Positions 1 through 3,949 of a stretch of 14,061 bases of DNA are shown in pieces (the first letter of the stretch is position 1; each line of letters opens with the position of its first letter). Where the stretch lies: NCBI GenBank assembly GCA_002308795.1, contig DBVV01000046.1:38880-52940 (forward strand). Reading direction: 5' to 3'. This DNA is from Mageeibacillus sp. UBA1255 (GTDB lineage Bacteria > Bacillota > Clostridia > UBA1212 > UBA1255). The notes beneath the pieces were generated by a model. The model was given only the letters and a program-made list of their open reading frames with translations. It made no database searches and was not told the DNA's origin. Position numbers and translations under genes: made by a program.

Positions 1-252
1 GTCGGCAACTTTCCCTGCACCGGTATGCACGGAGGGAAAATGTTCCTGAGAGGGAATTGCGAAGGCATACTTTTTCCTGATCAGGTCAGCGTCCGGAACG
101 CCGATGAAACTGAACTTAAGGAGATCTCCGGATACGTATCCGAGTTCTGCAAACTGTTTGGAGCTGATTATAACGATATAATGGACTCTGAATTTGTTGC
201 GGTAACGCCTGATACGAACAATCCTTACAAACGTCTTTACGTCGCTAACTGA
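1..252 (+). CDS. Glutamate synthase GXGXG (alpha-3) domain protein, C-terminal fragment
   Basis: An open frame enters from the left edge (frame 1) and stops with TGA at 250-252, so only the last 83 residues are seen. The fragment begins with VGNFPCTGMHGGK, followed by FLRG. This is the TGMHGG turn of the glutamate synthase alpha-subunit C-terminal GXGXG beta-helix (GltB3 or GltB C-terminus). It ends in NPYKRLYVAN, typical of the clostridial stand-alone or fused forms. In the family this domain is structural and links the glutaminase and FMN synthase parts that make glutamate from glutamine and 2-oxoglutarate. The gene for glutamine synthetase begins 41 bases downstream on the same strand, which supports a GS/GOGAT nitrogen-assimilation unit. 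Whether the complete protein is the full synthase or only the GXGXG subunit cannot be seen. An internal ATG at 25 is not the start, because the domain continues upstream of it. Confidence 0.8.
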   Translation, partial: VGNFPCTGMHGGKMFLRGNCEGILFPDQVSVRNADETELKEISGYVSEFCKLFGADYNDIMDSEFVAVTPDTNNPYKRLYVAN

Positions 253-293
253 CCGCGGCTGATCGGGACGTACTTTTTGCTGGAGGAGATATT

Positions 294-1499
294 ATGAAAT
301 ATTCGGCTGATGAAGTTATTCAGTACGCTTTGGAGGAAGACGTTAAATTTATACGTCTGGCTTTTTGCGACGTATTCGGGCGCCAGAAAAATATTTCGAT
401 AATGCCTGAAGAACTGAAAAGAGCGTTCGAATACGGGATCGCTATTGACGCCTCCGCGATTGCCGGATTCGGTGACGAGACACATTCCGACCTGCTTCTG
501 CATCCGGAGCCAGATACGTTGACGCCGCTGCCGTGGCGCCCCGAACACGGAAGAGTTGTCCGTATGTTCTGCAAAATATCTTACCCCGACGGACGTCCGT
601 TCGAATGTGACACGCGCGCATTCCTGCAAAAAGCAGTTGACGACGCTCAGCGAGCAGGCTTTTCGTTTTATTTCGGTGCTGAGCAGGAATTTTATCTGTT
701 CGAACTGGATCAGGCGAATGAACCTACCGGGAAGCCATATGACAACGCAGGGTATATGGATATCGCTCCCGATGACAAGGGTGAAAATATCCGCCGCGAG
801 ATCTGCCTCACACTCGAGCAGATGGGTATACGGCCGGAAAGTTCGCACCACGAAGAAGGACCGGGGCAAAACGAGATCGATTTCAGATATTCCGACGCGC
901 TTTCTTCCGCGGACAATGCAATGACTTTCCGTACCGTCGTTAAGACCGTCGCACACCGCAGCGGACTGTTTGCGGATTTCTCTCCGAAGCCCAGAGAGGA
1001 TCTTCCGGGCAACGGTTTTCATATCAATATTTCTCTGCGTCCTTTCGATAAAAAGTATTTTTCATACGTTTTAGCAGGAATATTAGATAAGATCGAAGAG
1101 ATCACTCTGTTCCTTAATCCGCTGGAAAATTCGTACAGACGTCTCGGTAAGCGCAAAGCTCCCGGTTACGTTTCCTGGTCACACGAAAACCGTTCGCAGC
1201 TTATTCGTATTCCTGCTGCGGCAGGTGAGTACGAGAGGGCAGAACTTCGCTCTGCCGATCCGTCCGCAAATCCGTATCTTGCATTCGGACTGCTTATAAG
1301 AGCAGGCCTTTACGGGATCGAACACAAGCTTGCTCTTCCTGATCCGGCTGATATTAATTTGTATAAAGCCGAACCGTCGTTTTTAAATCGTTTCAGAAAA
1401 CTGCCTGGGAGCATCGAAGAAGCAAAGAAAACCGCAATGGAGAGCGATTTTGTTAAGGAGTTCGTACCAAAACCGGTGCTTGATATTTATTGCGGATAA
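294..1499 (+). CDS. glnA: Type I glutamine synthetase, short divergent form
   Basis: ATP-dependent ligation of ammonia to glutamate. The 401 residues show the GS-I order: an N-terminal beta-grasp with IDASAIAGF (D52 aligns with the ammonium-site Asp), GAEQEF with metal ligands E130 and E132, SHHEEGPGQNEIDF (about 184-197), GNGFHINISL (H243), NSYRRL (279-284), NRSQLIRIP (299-307) and LRSADPSANPYLAF. HHEEGPGQNEIDF resembles a clostridial GS clade rather than Bacillus GlnA. Two oddities are visible. The flap loop reads GKRKAP where the family has a Glu before AP, so K288 sits at the flap-Glu position. The protein also ends at LDIYCG, about 20-25 residues before the usual GS-I C-terminus, and neither of the other two frames restores that end. 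GGAGGAGAT at 282-290 precedes ATG 294. It lies between a glutamate synthase fragment and an ANTAR regulator. The fold assignment is firm. Full glutamine synthetase activity is inferred, and a GS-like gamma-glutamyl ligase is the alternative. Confidence 0.88.
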   Translation: MKYSADEVIQYALEEDVKFIRLAFCDVFGRQKNISIMPEELKRAFEYGIAIDASAIAGFGDETHSDLLLHPEPDTLTPLPWRPEHGRVVRMFCKISYPDGRPFECDTRAFLQKAVDDAQRAGFSFYFGAEQEFYLFELDQANEPTGKPYDNAGYMDIAPDDKGENIRREICLTLEQMGIRPESSHHEEGPGQNEIDFRYSDALSSADNAMTFRTVVKTVAHRSGLFADFSPKPREDLPGNGFHINISLRPFDKKYFSYVLAGILDKIEEITLFLNPLENSYRRLGKRKAPGYVSWSHENRSQLIRIPAAAGEYERAELRSADPSANPYLAFGLLIRAGLYGIEHKLALPDPADINLYKAEPSFLNRFRKLPGSIEEAKKTAMESDFVKEFVPKPVLDIYCG

Positions 1500-1517
1500 G
1501 AAAAGTTAAAACGATTC

Positions 1518-1546
1518 TGCAGCGATAATTATTAATTGCAGCTGCA
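1518..1546 (+). promoter_or_regulatory. Inverted repeat between glnA and the ANTAR regulator
   Basis: TGCAGC at 1518-1523 is repeated inverted as GCTGCA at 1541-1546, with a 17-base AT-rich spacer. The right arm is itself part of a 10-bp palindrome, TGCAGCTGCA (1537-1546). There is no T-run, so it is not an intrinsic terminator, and it does not show the paired hexaloop hairpins of known ANTAR target RNAs. It may be an operator or an mRNA hairpin. The role is unknown. Confidence 0.3.
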
Positions 1547-1580
1547 TATTAAGGTCGATCGTCAGAAAGGAGGGAACGAA

Positions 1581-2165
1581 ATGGGTCTTATGGAACGGGT
1601 ATACAGCGTTCTGCTTGTTTCGTCATCCTCCAATCTCAACGGCAACATCGCATCGATGCTGCCCGGGACAAGATATTTTCCGATAAATATCGTCGGAAAT
1701 GTCAGCTCGGCGAAGCGTGCCGTGGCGGAACGCGACTTTGATTTCGTGATCGTTAATTCGCCCCTCGCCGATGACGACGGACTGCGATTCTGCATTGACG
1801 CGGCGTCAATGAAAGAGACGGTCGTTCTTCTGATGGTCAGGGCAGAGTTATATCCGGAATTGTTTGAAAAATTCGCTGAATACGGCGTTTTCCTCATGCA
1901 AAAACCATTTTCGCGCTCAACTCTCCTCCTTTCTTTCGACTGGCTCACCAGTGCGCGTGAACGGCTTCGTATGAGCGAGAAGAAGGTGCTTTCGTTCAAG
2001 GAAAAGATGGATGAGATCCGTCTCGTTAACCGCGCAAAATGGCTTCTCATCAGCGAACTTAAAATGGCTGAGCCTGACGCTCACCGTTATATAGAAAAGC
2101 AGGCAATGGACCGCTGCTTACAGCGCAGGGTCGTTGCCGAAGAAATAATCAAAACTTACGGGTGA
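1581..2165 (+). CDS. ANTAR-domain regulator with degenerate receiver (nitrogen-type)
   Basis: A 194-residue cytoplasmic two-domain protein. Residues 1-125 have the CheY-like receiver pattern and residues about 137-190 form a coiled coil plus ANTAR RNA-binding helices (VNRAKWLLISEL, EPDAHRYIEKQAMD, VAEEIIKTYG). ANTAR proteins bind paired hairpins in nascent mRNA and prevent transcription termination. In Clostridia, homologues often sit beside glnA and glutamate synthase genes, as here. The receiver looks unable to accept phosphate in the usual way: the acidic pair is replaced by serines (14-17) and the acceptor Asp by N59 in VIVNSPLADDDG. The K108-P109 pair is retained. I recall Asn at this site in other glnA-linked clostridial ANTAR proteins, so it may be a family trait. 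ATG 1581 is preferred over an in-frame TTG at 1536 because AAAGGAGGG lies at 1567-1574. No ANTAR target hairpin pair was recognised in the window; one could lie upstream of it. Confidence 0.85.
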   Translation: MGLMERVYSVLLVSSSSNLNGNIASMLPGTRYFPINIVGNVSSAKRAVAERDFDFVIVNSPLADDDGLRFCIDAASMKETVVLLMVRAELYPELFEKFAEYGVFLMQKPFSRSTLLLSFDWLTSARERLRMSEKKVLSFKEKMDEIRLVNRAKWLLISELKMAEPDAHRYIEKQAMDRCLQRRVVAEEIIKTYG

Positions 2166-2168
2166 GAG

Positions 2169-2771
2169 ATGGGGACTTCTGAAGTAAACTTAATCGTTGA
2201 TGAACAGAAAAAACTGCTGCGCGAAAAGATGATAAAGAAGGGGCAAAGCCTTAGCCCGGAATATATTGCCGCCTCAGACCTCGCTATCTCGCAAAAAGTA
2301 TTAAAGCTGCCCGAATTCTTTTCGGCGCGGTCAATATTTGTTTACGTGAGCCGCGGGTTTGAGCCCGATACTAGTCGTATGATCGACCGCGCGTTGGAAA
2401 TGGGGAAGAGCGTTTTCGTTCCTCGTATAATTTCGAAGGGCATAATGGTCGCTTCGCGTATTTTTTCGGTTTCTGACCTCGTGCCCGGAAAATACGGAAT
2501 TCCCGCGGCGCCTGATGATGCTCCGACCTTGCCTGCCGGTTCGATCGATCTTTCTTTGATCCCGTGCGTATGTGCTTCTTCAGACGGTTTCCGCCTCGGT
2601 TACGGCGGCGGGTATTACGACCGTTTCTTCGCTTTCAGAAATGATGACAGTTATGAAACTGACCGGTCGAGCTCCGCAAGATCCGCATTCGTGCTTTGCC
2701 GCAGCGAAATGCTGGTCGAATCGGTACCTCACGATAAATTCGACGTCAGATTTGACGGGATCATTTTTTGA
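2169..2771 (+). CDS. 5-formyltetrahydrofolate cyclo-ligase family protein
   Basis: A 200-residue protein of the 5-formyl-THF cyclo-ligase (MTHFS/YgfA) family, which uses ATP to convert 5-formyl-THF to 5,10-methenyl-THF. The start, EQKKLLREKM, fits the family N-terminus. E65 in VSRGFEPDT aligns with the usual GEVDT substrate-site segment, and the signature GFRLGYGGGYYDRF (140-153) is intact. The C-terminus VESVPHDKFDVRFDGIIF matches the usual VPxxxHDxxVDxIIT strand with some change. Length is normal for the family. ATG 2169 lies 3 bases after the ANTAR gene stop, with only a weak GGTGAG before it, so translational coupling is likely. A later ATG at 2229 would cut the first helix. The link to nitrogen genes is probably only operon position. 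Residues 159-171 (DDSYETDRSSSAR) form a hydrophilic stretch. Confidence 0.9.
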   Translation: MGTSEVNLIVDEQKKLLREKMIKKGQSLSPEYIAASDLAISQKVLKLPEFFSARSIFVYVSRGFEPDTSRMIDRALEMGKSVFVPRIISKGIMVASRIFSVSDLVPGKYGIPAAPDDAPTLPAGSIDLSLIPCVCASSDGFRLGYGGGYYDRFFAFRNDDSYETDRSSSARSAFVLCRSEMLVESVPHDKFDVRFDGIIF

Positions 2772-2784
2772 CTGAAGCCTGTTC

Positions 2785-2824
2785 AAATAACAAAGGCGCT
2801 ACTCCCTGAATCGTGGTTATTTTT
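2785..2824 (+). terminator. Weak possible terminator after the cyclo-ligase gene
   Basis: AAATAAC (2785-2791) pairs with GTTATTT (2816-2822), followed by TT and then G. The 24-base loop and AT-rich stem make it weak. It is the only hairpin with a T-run close downstream of the gene. Confidence 0.3.
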
Positions 2825-2931
2825 GGCTCTTTTCCTGCTTCCGTAAATGATATCCGTTCGCGATTGGATACGGCCTCCTCGCCCCGAAATTACGAAAAAT
2901 AAGGCCCGGAGATCAAATCCTGAGATCCGGA

Positions 2932-2975
2932 CTTCATCCGGTCTTCATCCAGTCTTCATCCAGCCTTCATCCAGC
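2932..2975. repeat. Four tandem copies of an 11-bp repeat
   Basis: The unit CTTCATCC(A/G)G(T/C) occurs four times head to tail (2932-2942, 2943-2953, 2954-2964, 2965-2975) with changes only at positions 9 and 11. It runs directly into CTT of the inverted repeat at 2977-2997. The 11-bp period is close to one helical turn. Function is unknown. Confidence 0.85.
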
Positions 2976-2976
2976 C

Positions 2977-2997
2977 TTAGGAGGCGCTGTCTCCTAA
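2977..2997. repeat. 7-bp inverted repeat next to the tandem repeats
   Basis: TTAGGAG (2977-2983) and CTCCTAA (2991-2997) are perfect inverse complements around a 7-base loop. No T-run follows, so it is a poor terminator. It could be a protein site or an RNA hairpin. Confidence 0.55.
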
Positions 2998-3220
2998 ACC
3001 TAATTTGAATAAAATTACGTGACATTTTTAGTTATTTCGCTTTTTGTGACGTATCGGGCGCTGCTTAATTTTGAATTCGTCCCGTTTTTTCCGAGAATTC
3101 ATCGTTTGTGAATATATTCATATTCTACATCTTGTTTGCTGGTTTGGAGAGACACAATATATAGCGTTTCTCTCGTCTTGCTGCTGGTTTTTCTGCTTTT
3201 AAAATGAACTTGATGCCTGG

Positions 3221-3266
3221 AAAATCCGTGGCACACAAATCGTCGGATTTTAAGATCGTGTGCCAC
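3221..3266. repeat. Two interlocked inverted repeats (pseudoknot or switch candidate)
   Basis: GTGGCACAC (3228-3236) is a perfect 9-bp inverted repeat of GTGTGCCAC (3258-3266). AAAATCC (3221-3227) is a perfect 7-bp inverted repeat of GGATTTT (3245-3251). Because the arms alternate, the two stems would form an H-type pseudoknot, or else exclude each other. Zero bases separate the two 5' arms, so both full stems at once may be strained. A smaller stem AAATC/GATTT (3237-3241/3246-3250) can form inside the 9-bp stem. There is no coding region here. Confidence 0.5.
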
Positions 3267-3312
3267 TCCTCCCGAGCCTACAAAGGAAAATGAGCAATTG
3301 AAAGGGCAGGCG

Positions 3313-3339
3313 GTGCCCGGACGTTGTCCGTCTGGGCGC
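3313..3339. repeat. GC-rich 10-bp hairpin
   Basis: Bases 3313-3322 pair with 3330-3339 over 10 bp, including two G-U wobbles on the plus strand, around the loop GTTGTCC. There is no T-run. It lies about 70 bases before the rpsO promoter and may be part of the same structured stretch as 3221-3266. Confidence 0.45.
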
Positions 3340-3411
3340 GGTTCGGAACAGGATGCAGTCGAAGAACAGTTTTTCACGGAAACAGGAAAAGAACCCCTGA
3401 GTAAAAAAGAG

Positions 3412-3440
3412 TTGACAGCCTGATCGGTTTGTGATAACAT
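3412..3440 (+). promoter_or_regulatory. Sigma-A-type promoter of rpsO-pnp
   Basis: Perfect -35 TTGACA at 3412-3417, a 17-base spacer, and -10 TAACAT at 3435-3440 (4 of 6 consensus). Transcription would start near 3447 and give a leader of about 78 bases before the rpsO ATG. Confidence 0.75.
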
Positions 3441-3446
3441 ATGCCA

Positions 3447-3524
3447 ATGTGCCGCTTCCTGGATCACGGACACTCCGACCTCTTCCCGGATGCAGGCGAA
3501 TAAAAACAACAAGGAGAAAACACA
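3447..3524 (+). promoter_or_regulatory. rpsO leader, possible S15 autoregulatory RNA
   Basis: The leader holds a small hairpin CGGA-CAC-TCCG (3467-3477), which can be enclosed by CCTG (3458-3461) pairing with CAGG (3493-3496), and two near-identical segments CTTCCTGGAT (3455-3464) and CTTCCCGGAT (3482-3491). S15 is known to repress its own mRNA through leader structures that differ between bacterial groups. This leader would be the place for such a site, but I cannot match it to a described type. The ribosome site is AAGGAG at 3511-3516. Confidence 0.35.
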
Positions 3525-3788
3525 ATGACAAAAGAGAGAAAACAGGAAATCATCAAAACGTACGGACTCAAGGAAGGGGACACCGGATCACCTGAAGTAC
3601 AGGTCGCCCTCCTCACAGAGCGCATCAACGAGCTCAATAAACACCTTGAATCACACAAAAAGGACCATCACTCCAGACGCGGACTGCTCATCATGGTCGG
3701 ACACAGAAGAGGACTTCTTTCCTACCTTCAGAAGATCGACGTCGAGCGCTACCGTTCACTGATCGAAAGACTTGGTCTGAGAAAGTAA
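3525..3788 (+). CDS. rpsO: 30S ribosomal protein S15
   Basis: An 87-residue S15, slightly short of the usual 88-89. It binds the 16S rRNA central domain early in 30S assembly and contributes to an intersubunit bridge. The family pattern is clear throughout: TGSPEVQVALLTERINELNKHL (approximate residues 21-42), then HKKDHHSRRGLLIMVGHRR (44-62) with the rRNA-contacting HHSRRGL, then LLSYLQKIDVERYRSLIERLGLRK. ATG 3525 has AAGGAG 8 bases upstream. It is the first gene of an rpsO-pnp unit, a pairing also known in Escherichia coli and many other bacteria. The likely regulation is the strong promoter at 3412-3440, possible S15 feedback on the leader, and a hairpin after the stop that may reduce read-through into pnp. 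Confidence 0.98.
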   Translation: MTKERKQEIIKTYGLKEGDTGSPEVQVALLTERINELNKHLESHKKDHHSRRGLLIMVGHRRGLLSYLQKIDVERYRSLIERLGLRK

Positions 3789-3800
3789 TTTTTGATACTC

Positions 3801-3832
3801 AAGCGAGGCTCCGCAAGGGGTCTCGCTTTTGT
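3801..3832 (+). terminator. GNRA-capped hairpin after rpsO, partial terminator or processing stem
   Basis: Bases 3801-3812 pair with 3817-3828 in an unbroken 12-bp stem (two G-U wobbles) capped by the tetraloop GCAA. Only TT, then GT, follows directly, so the U-tract is short (CTTTTGT) and read-through into pnp is likely. The stable stem could also protect the rpsO mRNA 3' end. Confidence 0.7.
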
Positions 3833-3848
3833 AAATAATATTTTTACA
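3830..3848. repeat. AT-rich inverted repeat downstream of the rpsO hairpin
   Basis: TGTAAA (3830-3835) and TTTACA (3843-3848) are inverse complements around a 7-base loop TAATATT. It sits between the rpsO hairpin and the pnp leader stem-loop. It is weak as RNA and its function is unknown. Confidence 0.4.
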
Positions 3849-3856
3849 GAAGATGC

Positions 3857-3927
3857 GGCTGTAGGGCGTAGATTGTACGCTCAGGCAGGATACGGACGCC
3901 GGAGCGCAGAATCTACATGCTACCGCC
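3857..3927 (+). promoter_or_regulatory. Long imperfect stem-loop in the pnp leader
   Basis: A 71-base RNA hairpin can form. GGC/GCC (3857-3859/3925-3927), GTAG/CTAC (3861-3864/3920-3923) and GTAGATT/AATCTAC (3868-3874/3910-3916) stack around small internal loops. CGCTC/GAGCG (3878-3882/3902-3906) and GGC/GCC (3884-3886/3898-3900) form the apical part with an 11-base loop. It ends 9 bases before the pnp ribosome site GGAAAGGA (3936-3943). In E. coli a long leader hairpin at the same place is cut by RNase III and used for PNPase autoregulation. A similar role here is inferred from position only. Confidence 0.6.
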
Positions 3928-3949
3928 TCAGCTTCGGAAAGGATAAAAT

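Larger units (their letters stand above)
2772..3411. other. Gene-free stretch with repeats and inverted repeats
   Basis: About 640 bases without a credible coding region on either strand. The open frames here lack ribosome sites and family-like sequence. It holds, in order, a weak hairpin (2785-2824), four 11-bp tandem repeats (2932-2975), an inverted repeat (2977-2997), a palindrome GAATATATTC (3110-3119), a GAGAGA/TCTCTC inverted repeat (3147-3174), the overlapping inverted repeats at 3221-3266 and a GC-rich hairpin (3313-3339). No signature of RNase P RNA, tmRNA, SRP RNA or a riboswitch known to me was recognised. The density of inverted repeats at 3140-3340 would fit a structured RNA, but neither its ends nor its strand can be fixed. 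Confidence 0.5.

Noticed and set aside
253..293. ANTAR target hairpins in the glutamate synthase-glnA gap
   Set aside because: The 41-base gap is too short for the paired hairpins and shows none.
237..1022. 261-residue open frame on the minus strand opposite glnA
   Set aside because: It lies wholly antisense to a gene with clear family motifs and has no family-like sequence of its own.
1500..1580. Frameshifted C-terminus of glutamine synthetase
   Set aside because: The other two frames after the stop do not encode the expected terminal helix, so the short end looks genuine.
2932..2975. CRISPR array
   Set aside because: The repeats are only 11 bp and have no spacers; they are a simple tandem repeat.
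2772..3411. RNase P RNA, tmRNA or SRP RNA in the long gap
   Set aside because: The conserved core motifs of these RNAs were looked for on both strands and not seen. An unlisted RNA remains possible.
3099..3512. 137-residue minus-strand frame across the gap before rpsO (and another at 3250-3531)
   Set aside because: Low-complexity Cys/Ser/Arg-rich translation, no ribosome site, and it runs through the rpsO promoter and leader.
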